The notes: generated from the sequence alone by a model not told the origin. 13,486 nucleotides of DNA from Funneliformis mosseae (GCA_910592005.1 CAJVPP010002798.1:1-13486); one strand, 5' to 3'; positions 1 to 8,661 are shown, counted from the first letter of the stretch. A program made the numbers and translations.

Positions 1-75
1 TAGCGTTAACGAAGATTCTTATAACGAAGTCCTGATCGGCTGAATCGGCAACTTCGTTATATCGAGGTGTGACTG
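1..75. mobile_element. Terminus of a pogo/Tigger-like DNA transposon
   Basis: Read on the minus strand, the sequence ending at base 75 starts CAGTCACACCTCGATATAAC. This has the form of pogo/Tigger-type terminal inverted repeats (CAGTC, then CTCG, then TATAACGA), which is recall of the family and not a search. The base pair next to it (76-77) is TA, the dinucleotide that Tc1/mariner and pogo elements duplicate. Subterminally there is a perfect 10-bp inverted repeat (21-30 with 51-60), and TAACGAAG is repeated at 7-14 and 22-29. The rest of the element lies outside the window, so neither a transposase nor the other end can be seen. Confidence 0.5.
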
Positions 76-439
76 TATATACTAAACAAAAATAAAAAAT
101 ATATTCAATATGAGTATTGTGAAATGCAAAGATATTAAGACATAATATCAAATTTAATTTAGTTTATTTTCAATTAAATATTAATTTAAAACTAAAATTA
201 AAACTCAATATATTTACAAAAATTAAAATATTGTATAAATTATATTACTTATTAGGATTTTAGTTTAGATGGTAATATTAAAGATATATTTAATAGTATA
301 AGATATAAAAAATTTTTGTCTAAAAATTTTTCAAGATAAATGAGATATAGCATTAATTGAATCAGTAGATAGTATTACATAGAAGAAGATATAGATGATA
401 ATAATCAAAAGAATGATATTGATCTCTAAGAAATCATAT

Positions 440-603
440 ATCTTATATGTCTTTTATGTCATTTATGGTATCTATTTATTTTATATATTATATTTCTTTT
501 ATTTATTTTATTTTATCTATTTATTATATTATATTTATTTCATATATTTTATTTATTTCTTTTATATTTTCAATAACATTATATATTTCATTTTATATAA
601 ATA
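440..603. repeat. Low-complexity T/A-rich tract
   Basis: This tract is built almost only of TAT, TTT, ATT and CTT triplets on the plus strand. It stays open for 69 codons only because it lacks the purine-rich stop triplets in one frame. The translated product would be nearly all Ile, Tyr, Phe and Leu, which is typical of simple sequence and not of a membrane protein with loops. It is recorded as a low-complexity tract and not as a gene. Confidence 0.7.
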
Positions 604-692
604 GAGAATATTTTTTTTTAACTTAGCAGTGTATCAGATAGATAATTTTATAAAATAAATTAGTTTAATTCTCTAACATATTTATATAATAC

Positions 693-717
693 AGAGTACT
701 GACTGAAACAGTACTCT
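693..717. repeat. Short perfect hairpin in AT-rich DNA
   Basis: AGAGTACTG (693-701) and CAGTACTCT (709-717) are perfect reverse complements separated by a 7-base loop. It stands out because its surroundings are almost free of G and C. Its role is unknown. It may be the remnant of a small fold-back element. Confidence 0.5.
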
Positions 718-3214
718 ATTGTTATTATTATTAAATAAACTGTTAATTGATTGACACTTTTCTAATTCTAATTACTAAATAAACCTTGCTTACCACTCAT
801 AAATATTGCTTCACTTATCACTCATAAGCATCTTAAAGAACTGATTGTAACAATAGCTATCAAATATTTTATTAAATAGATAATTATTAGATAATTCTTA
901 TGATTAATGTAAATATTTGTCTAAAAAATCATGTTAAAAAAGAATTTTTTGATAACAATAATTATTACAGATCCAAAAGAATTATATAATTTTAATTCTT
1001 TTATATATTTAAATAATTTACAGTTTAAGAAATTTAGATGATATTCTGCTTTTTATATAATTATATTAATAATAGAATAATCTAATATTATATAAGATTA
1101 TTTGCAATTAAATTAATTATTAAAATTTTTTATTGTTATATATATTTTATTATAATCAGATAATACTTTTGGATTAATAAAACTTATATATTTAATTGAA
1201 TATAATTCATATAAAAAATATAGATATTACAATATCTATAACATTTATAAAAGTTATATATACTTTTTAATTATATCACCTAGAGAAAAATAAATAAATA
1301 TAAATAATATAACCTTAAAAATTTACCTATGCAGAATGATAATTAATTTAAAACAAATTCATCAGTTAGATAAAACAAGTTTAAATAAAAAGTGATATGA
1401 TTTAAAATCAAAATTTGATATAATTCATTTAATTTACTATATTTATTATCTTTTTACATATTTAATTTTTTATTATTTAATAATAGGAATTAAAGGTTGT
1501 AATATATTATTTGACTTATAAGCTTATTTTCTGAAATTATTTCTTATTAATATAATATATTAATATATAAAAATATTGCAAAATATTTATTTCAGTATTA
1601 GATTAAAGATTTTTTCAAAAAAGATAATGAATAAAATAATAGTGAATATATACTTAATTAAATATAATAAAATGAAATAGGTAATGAGATACATAATATT
1701 AGAAGATACTTCTAAAAGATTACCTTATAAAATAATTATTTACCATAATAAATATAAAACTAAAAAGTAGATAACTTAGATAACTATATACTCTTTACCT
1801 TTATTGAATAGATAAATATTAAAAATATATTATCAAAGATGAGCTTATTTTATCAAAACTATTTATTTATGCTAAAAATTAACTTTAACTACTTAATAAT
1901 TGAGTGATATTTAATTATTATTTCAATTCTTTTATAATTATTATGAAAAAGTAACTATTAGTTATTAATATAAATAAAAATAAAAATTTATTTGATATTT
2001 AATTTTTTATTTATTAGTAAATATTACTATAGTTAAAAGATAACTTAAGTACAATAAAATAGCATTAAAAATATAAGTTTATGTTAGTTTATATAACAAT
2101 TCATAAAGAAATATTTTTTAATACAATTGCAATTTCATTCATATAAAAATATAATTAATAATATTTATTGAAAATTGCTTAATCACTTATAATATTATCA
2201 ATCAATTTACACTAACATTTTTCTGTTTCAGTTATAAAAACAATATTTAGCTCATCTTACATATTTAAATAGAGATGAAGACTTTTATTTTTCATCAAAA
2301 AATATATACTTAGCCAATCTGAATTAAAAAAAATAAAGAAACATTTTTCTGCTACTTATAATATTAGAGGTAAAACACTTAAGGTATATTTTTTTTAGAA
2401 TTTTAACATATTAAAATAACTAAACTAATGCTATTTATTAGTCTTTTTCTAGTAAGTCTTGTAAAAAAAAAAAAGAATTTTATTTTTAAAGATTTTTTAG
2501 AAAAATCAAAAAATTACAATTAAAAAGAAAAAAATTAATTATTAATTAAAATTACTTATCTTTTAGAGATATCAGTTCTATAACGAATTTGAACTTATAT
2601 TTTTGGTTTTAAATTTGATAATTAAAATAGTTTTATTATAATTTAATAATAATATTAAATCTAAAATAAAGCTACAATTAATAAAAAATATATTTAAATT
2701 TTATATTTTTTGAATTTTATTAAATATTTTCTTAATTTACAAAATCTTAATATGATTTTATTATATATTTTGAAGTCTTTCCCATTCAAAACTGATTTAG
2801 AATTATACATTTGACTGATACTTAAAAAAAAAAGATAAATGGCAACATTTTATTACAGTAAAAACGACATATAAAAAAAAATTTAACATCCATAAAGAAA
2901 AATTCTGTCATAAAATTTTTAAGAGAATCTAAATATTTTTATGCTCGGCAGTTAAAATATTCCTGTTTCCTTTTGTATATCACAGAATCATTGATATAAC
3001 AAATATTATGAAACATAAAATGTTTGATCTAATTTACAAAAAAATGTCTTAACTTGTATTTATAAAACATAATAAATCCCTCATGAAACGATAAAGGATC
3101 GAACGCCACCGAACACCATCGTTAGTGAAACAAGGAACGTTATAACATTTGCTTTTAATTTTTTTTTTTATTAAAAAAAAAAGAGATTTTAAAGTTGGAA
3201 TATCCGTTTAGATA

Positions 3215-3412
3215 ATGTTAGTAAGAACTATTGCAACTCTCATATTTTTCTCTATATGTCCATTTGGAATTCGCATTCTTTTTAAAGTCTGGTTTAAAGT
3301 TAAAATAGAGCAATGCAATTTAATGTGTCTCATCCGCATTGATAATAAAAGTGTCTATTCGAGTAATAAAAACGATTTAAAAAACGCTTCATACAGGAAT
3401 TATAAAAAATAA
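3215..3412 (+). CDS. Doubtful 65-aa ORF with hydrophobic N-terminus
   Basis: I do not recognise this product. The frame opens with ATG at 3215 and ends at TAA 3410-3412. The first 26 residues are hydrophobic (MLVRTIATLIFFSI and on), resembling a signal peptide or single membrane anchor. The rest is Lys/Asn rich with two Cys (CNLMC). It lies in a more GC-balanced island (3061-3400; 23 of 60 G+C at 3061-3120) surrounded by AT-rich DNA, the only positive hint of coding. No intron, homologue or upstream element supports it. It could be a small secreted protein or simply chance. Confidence 0.2.
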   Translation: MLVRTIATLIFFSICPFGIRILFKVWFKVKIEQCNLMCLIRIDNKSVYSSNKNDLKNASYRNYKK

Positions 3413-3679
3413 AAATAAAAATAAAAAAAAAAAATACTCAAAAGTTAGGAATTTTTTGATTTATTATAAAAGTATCATAATTTTTTATTTACTTAAAAAT
3501 CTTATATAATTGAATATAACATTAATATTTTCTTTAATATAAATATAAATATTATTTTTTTAAAATAATAAAAATAAGAATAAAAATAATCTTTTCTTAT
3601 TCATAAAAGATTGATTATATTGATTTCAATATCGCGATAAAAAATAAAATTATTGCTGTTAAGAGTCAAGCGGCGGATT

Positions 3680-3693
3680 TTGTCATATGACAA
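3680..3693. repeat. 14-bp perfect palindrome
   Basis: TTGTCATATGACAA is a perfect palindrome immediately downstream of a GC-rich patch (AAGCGGCGGA). It could be a dimeric regulator site for a neighbouring gene. No gene can be assigned, so this is only a description. Confidence 0.4.
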
Positions 3694-3760
3694 GATGAAG
3701 CTATTGGATATTATTATTTATTGAGGACTCGTGAATATTATTGTGATTGTTTATTTGCTG

Positions 3761-4121
3761 TTAGTCCCGCGGTTGGTCGGATTCTCCTCTTGCCGAATAG
3801 ATCATCAATAACAATAATAATAATAGAGATTTATTATCGTTATACTTGGCCAAAAAAACCTTGGATATTTTGATATATAACACCTTGGCAGTTGTAATTT
3901 GACCTTTATGGTAAAGATTATGAAACATATTTATTTTTCCGCCACTTACTCCTGCGGTATCTATTATTTTGTAATCTACTGGCAAAGGAAACGAGACGAA
4001 ACGTTTTCTTGCTGACAGCTATCCATCCAAAATTTAAGGGCTTGGTTGTGGTTTTTATCACGTGATTCAATATGGTTAGACCATCAGGTTTAACTGAATT
4101 TTCAGCCGCAGTTTCAACCAT
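3761..4121 (-). pseudogene. Possible exon remnant, two overlapping minus frames
   Basis: I do not recognise the product. One frame runs from ATG 4121 (MVETAAENSVKPDG...) through LNFGWIAVSKKTFRLVSFAS to a stop at 3918. A second frame (3985-3761, starting MPVDYKIIDTAG) overlaps its end. Composition is clearly more GC-balanced than the flanks and the amino-acid mix is normal, unlike the low-complexity frames nearby. A good splice donor (GTAAGT, minus strand 3949-3944) lies in the overlap, so the first frame could be a first exon of 57 codons plus one base. I could not find a convincing acceptor. The second frame degenerates into a poly-Leu stretch from TTA/TTG repeats. Alternatives are a broken gene copy or chance. 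Confidence 0.25.
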
Positions 4122-4135
4122 AGTTGATAACTTTG

Positions 4136-4330
4136 TTTCCGTCCAATATGAAACCCCAAGAATTCCAAAAAAAAAAAATTGTCTTATGTTTCCGTCCCCT
4201 CATAATATGAAACCTCAAGAATTCAAAAAAAAAAATTGTCTTATGTTTCCGTACCCTCATAATATGAAACTCCAAGAATTCAAAAAAAAAAAAAATTGTC
4301 TTATGTTTTCGTCCCCTCATAATATAAACC
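4136..4330. repeat. Tandem minisatellite, three units plus a partial
   Basis: Units start at 4136 (53 bp), 4189 (57 bp) and 4246 (60 bp), with a partial fourth at 4306. Each reads TTTCCGTCCCCTCATAATAT, then GAAACYYCAAGAATTC, a poly-A run of 10-14, and ATTGTCTTATG. Length differences come mainly from the poly-A run and from a missing CCCTCAT-like piece in the first unit. Reading frames open across it on both strands because the run encodes Lys or Phe; these are consequences of the repeat. It borders the possible exon remnant at 3761-4121. Confidence 0.85.
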
Positions 4331-4519
4331 CCCGAAATAATAATCCCAAACACCAAACCACCCAATTTTTTTATTTTTTAATTTCTTATTTCTATATATA
4401 ATAAATTTAATATCTTTTTTTTTTAAATAAAATTCAAGTAACTTCGCTGGACGACTTAAGTATTTTTGTTAAATGAACTAAATTTTGTAGTAAGATGCAA
4501 ATTTAATACAAAAGTTACG

Positions 4520-4632
4520 GACGTCATTATCTCAGCTTTGACGGATCATGGACCATTAGAACCGTCAAATCTCAAGGATCACAACGACATGCGTTTCATC
4601 AAATCGGACCACTGGATGGCGAGATAATTGAA
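4520..4632. repeat. Compact GC-balanced element with nested inverted repeats
   Basis: A roughly 110-bp patch is distinctly richer in G and C than its flanks and contains nested inverted repeats. The outer pair is ATTATCTC (4526-4533) with GAGATAAT (4621-4628). The inner pair is TTTGACGG (4537-4544) with CCGTCAAA (4562-4569). The outer pair makes the unit look like a small fold-back repeat or a structured RNA. It has no long ORF with a start codon. Identity is unknown. I suspect a dispersed genomic repeat, which cannot be shown from one copy. Confidence 0.4.
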
Positions 4633-5767
4633 GAAACGTTATTCTATTTTATTTTAATAATCCTCCTGACAGATACTCTCTTGACCAGCAGAATTCGGAT
4701 ACTTTTTTGATATTTTCTTGCCCAGCTGTATTTGGATATTTTAGTCTCATTATTTTCTTTTATACCTAAAAGTGTTTTTATAAGTATCAACGCTTTGTTA
4801 CAAGTTGAAATAAGTCTATTGCTACATTGTAAAGGGTAATTAATTGTTGTTATGTGAGTTCATATATTTACAGTATTTGAACAACGCGCAGAATCCGTAG
4901 AGGATTTTCAGTTACATTTTGAAATGATTATTTTTTTTTATCGCTTGTTATGAACAGATCGTTGCGAATATTCTTTTCTTTAAGGATTTCAGAGGTGCTT
5001 TTATAAAGAAAATTTTTTATTATTTGTAATAAAAATAGAAATAGTTGATAAAATGTAACATTGGCTTATATTTTTGCACAAAGAATTCATTGACAACTCG
5101 AATAAAAAAACTGGTTTGTGGGTTACACTTTATATAGCACACATAACTTAAATTATTTAATTTTACCAAAAACAATAAAAAAAAAATCCGTAATAATAAT
5201 CCGTCTTGATTGAACGTTTGATCATAACTTAATTAGAAAAGAAAATATGTTACAACAGATAAACAAATTGTATTATGCTTATTATTTCCCTATTAAGAAA
5301 ATTTGTGGTCCGAAAGTCTAATAATCGAATAAAAAAAAAAAGCACGTTTTGCGATAATTCCTTTTGAGTTGGGCATTTTTATGTAAACAAAATGTCGTTA
5401 TTTGAAGAATTGCAATCCTTTTTGTATTGTTAATTGTGTAATATTTTCCTTGGAAGCGCTACACGACGTAGCAGAGTAAAACTATAATCCATTATTCTTT
5501 GTCTTATTCGTGGTACAATATTATACGCGTGTTGCAATTTTTACATACATTTTGAATTTTGGAGAATATTTAATTATTAGTTGCATTGCTGACTAATTTT
5601 AGTTCATTACTAATTGAAACAAAGGAACGAGGCGCAAATAATGATTTGATTGTGATAATCAAAATCATACAACCTCCAAGAAACTTACTTAATTATAAAA
5701 TATATTCGTGAAATGATGTGAAAATGACGATAAGAACGTTACCTAAACTTTGAAAAAAGAAATTATG

Positions 5768-5796
5768 TTTCTTTATCTTTCCGACAGATAAAGAAA
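5768..5796. repeat. Perfect 11-bp stem hairpin
   Basis: TTTCTTTATCT (5768-5778) pairs perfectly with AGATAAAGAAA (5786-5796) across a 7-base loop TTCCGAC. No coding context is visible, so it may be structural or by chance. Confidence 0.5.
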
Positions 5797-6167
5797 TTGT
5801 TTGTTCTACGACTCATTAAAAACTTTATTAGCATCCCGTCTTTATATGATGAATGTCTTATCAAGGTTATACAGTGTTTCTTCATTTAAACTGCTATCTT
5901 ATCTGGCATATTTCTTGGGTTTAGACGGGGTCACTTGTCAAAAGTCAAAACTATATTAACAAAACCGTCGAATATAGGTTCGGACCTTGCCAATTGTGAA
6001 ATGAGCTAACTATATTTATTATTACTATAAGTGATATTTAAGTAAAATTTAATTGTAATCAATCTGAAAATTCATCCTTATCTATTCAATACTTAAAACA
6101 GATCATTAAAAAAAAGCTGTGGCGTGACAAATTGAATAAGTCACGTGGAGTGAAAGGTGTCGTTAAT

Positions 6168-6193
6168 ATTCATAATTATCAAGAATTATGAAT
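6168..6193. repeat. Perfect 10-bp stem hairpin
   Basis: ATTCATAATT (6168-6177) and AATTATGAAT (6184-6193) are perfect reverse complements separated by 6 bases. It lies 90 bp before the TAA-flanked transposon but outside its terminal repeat. Confidence 0.45.
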
Positions 6194-6282
6194 TTTAGTA
6201 TCTTTATACATGTTATTTTTTATTTCATAATTATAATATTGTTTGACATTATTTTACTTGCTCTAAAGTTTTTATTATATAA

Positions 6283-6316
6283 GGCAATGCAACTTCGATT
6301 TTTCGGTTCACGTAAC
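6283..6316 (+). repeat. Left terminal inverted repeat
   Basis: This is the left 34-bp end of the TAA-flanked element. It matches the right end at 28 of 34 positions, with the block GCAACTTCGA fully conserved and TTTTCGGTT conserved after one mismatch. The preceding bases 6280-6282 are TAA. Confidence 0.75.
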
Positions 6317-6601
6317 ATTGAAATTTAAAATCGACCCGGAAACCCGGAGTTTATTAATGAAAATTTTTTATTATATTCTGTGAGTCAGTTTAGGATTATT
6401 TTTTTTTATAGTAAAATTTTTATCATGTGATCTTACATATTAAATTCAGCATATTAGATTTTGTTTAAAAGAAAGCGGCGAAATAACAAAAAAAAACCGG
6501 GTGGCCCGTGTCAATTTTAAAATTTTATCTAAAAATTTTCTTTGCCCGGCCTAATCATACGACAATCACATTTAATTTTAAATCATCTTAACTCCGTCAA
6601 A

Positions 6602-6814
6602 ATGCCTATTATACATGTAAAAATAAGTTACAATTCTAAAGTTTTGAAGGATTGGGAAGGTTTACCTGTTGAGAAAAAAACAAAAATAAAAGAAATATAT
6701 CGATTCTATATTTATCACCTGACTGATGGGAAGCAGATTTTGAAGAGGTTAGCTCATCAAAAACATTGTTGGAGAAAATATTTCAGCACAATGTATTGCT
6801 TGGAAGCTGCATGA
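6602..6814 (+). CDS. 70-aa Lys-rich ORF inside the TAA-flanked element
   Basis: I do not recognise this protein. The first ATG is at 6602 (context GTCAAAATGCC, favourable with A at -3), although the same frame is open back to 6542. The product begins MPIIHVKISYNSKVLKDWEG and continues with an amphipathic Lys/Glu segment (LPVEKKTKIKEIYRF), then LTDGKQILKRLAHQKHCW. Its amino-acid mix is normal and not low complexity, and it is the best-looking short frame in this part of the window. No transposase motif or DNA-binding zinc pattern is visible. The TGA stop at 6812-6814 could itself be a decayed TGG. It may be a captured host gene fragment, a short accessory protein, or a relic of a longer one. 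Confidence 0.35.
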   Translation: MPIIHVKISYNSKVLKDWEGLPVEKKTKIKEIYRFYIYHLTDGKQILKRLAHQKHCWRKYFSTMYCLEAA

Positions 6815-6954
6815 AACTTATGAGTTGTAAGAAAGGAATTATACAAAACGATAATAAAGCTTTAATCTACCAATAAAATTACACTTTATGAGTCACATGA
6901 TATACTTTTTATATATAAACTTTTTTTTGTTTAAATTTGAAAGTGACCGGCCGA

Positions 6955-6988
6955 GTGACATAAACCGAAAATTCGAAGTTGCGTGGCC
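6955..6988 (-). repeat. Right terminal inverted repeat
   Basis: This is the right 34-bp end of the TAA-flanked element, the inverted copy of 6283-6316. It is followed by TAA at 6989-6991. The base next to the terminus is C (GGCC on the minus strand) where the left end has A (GGCA). Confidence 0.75.
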
Positions 6989-7212
6989 TAATAGTATTTT
7001 TTAAATTTATATGAATCGTAACCTAACATATTGGATAGAAGTTCAAAATTTTTTTTTAAATTTGATTATATGAATTCTTTTTGAAGTTTACTATATTATG
7101 AATAATCCAAAGTTGCTTAATTCAACTGTAAAAAGCAATTTTTATGGTTCAAATTCCAAATTGTCAAAAATAAGTAGATGCATTAAGTCACGTGCTCGCA
7201 GTGTTTCATGAG

Positions 7213-7295
7213 CATGGACATGGACATTGGACGTCCGGGACGGGACAGTCCATGTCCATGTCCGGAAAATTTTATGTCCCGGACATTTTGTCCGC
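7213..7295. repeat. GC-rich GGAC/GTCC subterminal array
   Basis: Within about 80 bp the tetramers GGAC or GTCC occur about twelve times. CATGGACATGGAC (7213-7225) and GTCCATGTCCATG (7248-7260) are perfect 13-bp inverted repeats around a 22-base loop. ATGTCCCGGACAT (7274-7286) is a near palindrome. It lies just inside the presumed hAT terminus and 3' of the transposase stop, where hAT transposases bind short subterminal repeats. Binding here is inferred from position only. Confidence 0.7.
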
Positions 7296-7464
7296 ATTTA
7301 TAATCACATGATACCGATCAAAATTTATTCTTGTAATAAATAACCAGAAACTTTATAAAATTAATTATTTTATATACTTTTATAAAACTAGATAAAAAGC
7401 TTAATCATATTTAAATCATAAAGTTTTTTTTTATTTTGCAAATTTAATCCATTCCGCATCTCTA

Positions 7465-7884
7465 TTAAAATGGTAAATTTATATTACCTTTGAAAAGATT
7501 TTCCAATTCCCATTTAGCATTAACATCGATAGCAGGATGAGTAATATTCTCTAATGTATTATTATCATTCTCATCAAAATCATTAAATTCAGCATTTTCC
7601 TCCTCTTCCAGCATCTCTACCCAATCCTGAAGATATTCAGCAAATTCATTTTCTAATTGAAACTCATCAGCTTCTTTATCCAATTCTTCAAAACCAGGAT
7701 CTGCTTCTGTTAATACTAAATTATCAGCTGGGTCATTAATATGTTCTACATTATTTGGATTATCAGAATTTTGATTAGTATCATTAATATCAATAGTAGA
7801 TTCAGTAAACAATAAATCATTATGAAGGCGATAGTTATATATAATATCAGCTCTTAATTTGCTCATTGCAAGAGCTTTTGTTGA
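7465..7884 (-). other. Last exon of hAT relic, intact acidic tail
   Basis: After the intron the frame STKALAMSKLRADII continues the dimerisation region. It then turns into a highly acidic tail rich in Asp, Glu and Asn, ending NINLPF with TAA at 7465-7467. The exon has no internal stop, unlike the exon before it. Reading on in the +1 frame gives NRDAEWIKFAK and a stop at 7431-7433, so a one-base change may have cut off eleven codons of the original end. If transcribed alone, ATG 7866 would give a 133-residue acidic protein, but nothing shows that this happens. Confidence 0.75.
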
Positions 7885-7968
7885 CTATACAATAAAAAAA
7901 AATTTAGAATACTTTACACAAATATAATAAACTAAAATAAAGTATATTTAAATAGAAATTATACATAC
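7885..7968 (-). other. Intron 4 of the hAT relic
   Basis: This 84-bp intron begins GTATGT and ends TATAG on the minus strand. It splits the coding frame between codons (phase 0), joining NRLM to STKALAMSK, and the joined sequence reads across a conserved hAT block. The very AT-rich interior contrasts with the exons. Confidence 0.85.
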
Positions 7969-8661
7969 CATTAATCGATTATGATGATTTGTTTGTAAAA
8001 ATCCCATGCAACTCCAAAGCCTTTCAACTAAAGCAGCATTCACACATATATCAAATATCCTACAAGCCACAAAGCCCAATTCATTTGTAGAAATACTAAC
8101 ATAAAATCAATAATGCCAAATATCATTGTTAAATTATCTGTATGAGTTAAGATCAAAGGGATACTTAGTCAATCAAAAGTTATCAAATTCGCAAAGAATA
8201 CATTTTGATTCCTTTCTAGACTATGCATAATAATAATATATAAGCCACTTTTCAAATTCTGGATAATTGATATTAGAAACTGAATTGATAAATTGTTCCA
8301 TTTTATATTCAGAATGCAATAAATAAGATAATAAAAGAAGGGGTTGTTCTCACTTTCTCCAACGCTTTTCTAATCAATCAATTATTCATAAAGCTAATGT
8401 AGTATCTAAATAGTTTGACTAAAATTGAACTAAATAACTTATGTTATGCATTATTTGAAACAGCTGTGCTTTATCATATTGTAATATATTAAGTAATTTG
8501 CAATATAGATCAAGTATTTAACTAATAATCATAATTTGATTCAAAAATGTAATAGAGTCAATAATTTCAAAAATTTCAAAGATTTCACATAGTAAGGTTG
8601 GAGTTTCTCCCATTTTGCAATGAGTTGCAACTAATGGTGATTCATATTTAATAGCTAGTAT
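7969..8661 (-). other. Exon 4 of hAT relic: 231 codons, nine stops, no frameshift
   Basis: The exon is exactly 693 bases and one frame reads through from ILAIKYESPLVATHCKMGE to the dimerisation motif. Nine stops interrupt it: two TAA, two TAG and five TGA. Each sits where CAA, CAG, CGA or TGG would fit the flanking residues (for example LEKRWRK-stop-EQ and YYYA-stop-SRKE). No insertion or deletion that shifts the frame was needed. Confidence 0.85.

Larger units (their letters stand above)
76..3060. other. Extremely AT-rich gene-free stretch
   Basis: No coding region can be supported on either strand across about 3 kb. G plus C is very scarce: sample lines contain 5 of 60 (1081-1140) and 7 of 60 (1141-1200). 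The stretch consists of A/T homopolymer runs, TATAAT-like strings and short degenerate repeats such as CACTCATAA at 795-803 and again near 820. It is probably old repeat DNA decayed past recognition, because the two datable transposon relics in this window decay toward A/T. That link is inference. No telomere, centromere satellite or RNA gene was recognised. Confidence 0.7.
4633..6282. other. Intergenic stretch, no gene seen
   Basis: About 1.65 kb with no supported ORF on either strand and no recognised transposon. Composition is intermediate between the AT-rich stretch and the GC-balanced islands. It contains three hairpins: an imperfect one at 5641-5668, a perfect 11-bp stem at 5768-5796 and a perfect 10-bp stem at 6168-6193. 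A sequence with inverted CGTGAC/GTCACG (6123-6146) lies near 6130. No promoter or terminator can be assigned. Confidence 0.5.
6283..6988. mobile_element. 706-bp non-autonomous DNA transposon, TAA target site
   Basis: The two ends are inverted repeats: 6283-6316 starts GGCAATGCAACTTCG and the minus strand from 6988 starts GGCCACGCAACTTCG. Aligned without gaps they match at 28 of 34 positions, and most mismatches are C/T. The element is flanked on both sides by TAA (6280-6282 and 6989-6991). A 3-bp TAA/TTA duplication and termini beginning GG are features of the PIF/Harbinger superfamily, so I assign it there tentatively. It encodes no DDE transposase, so it would depend on one elsewhere. It carries a short ORF (6602-6814), and TATCATGTGA at 6421-6430 is inverted at 6893-6902. 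At 706 bp it is long for a MITE, which could mean an internal deletion derivative or a captured segment. Confidence 0.7.

Noticed and set aside
395..604. 69-codon plus-strand ORF
   Set aside because: The product is nearly all Ile/Tyr/Phe/Leu from a TAT/TTT/ATT simple-sequence tract. It has no normal protein composition.
3085..3125. tRNA-like fragment (GGATCGAAC)
   Set aside because: It resembles a T-arm only in a few bases. No acceptor, D or anticodon arms can be folded around it.
4136..4330. CRISPR-like array
   Set aside because: Repeats are contiguous with no unique spacers and vary in poly-A length. It is a minisatellite in eukaryotic DNA.
4072..4401. 109-codon plus ORF and 83-codon minus ORF (4114-4365)
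   Set aside because: Both are open only because the tandem repeat and its poly-A runs lack stops. The products are repeats of the unit.
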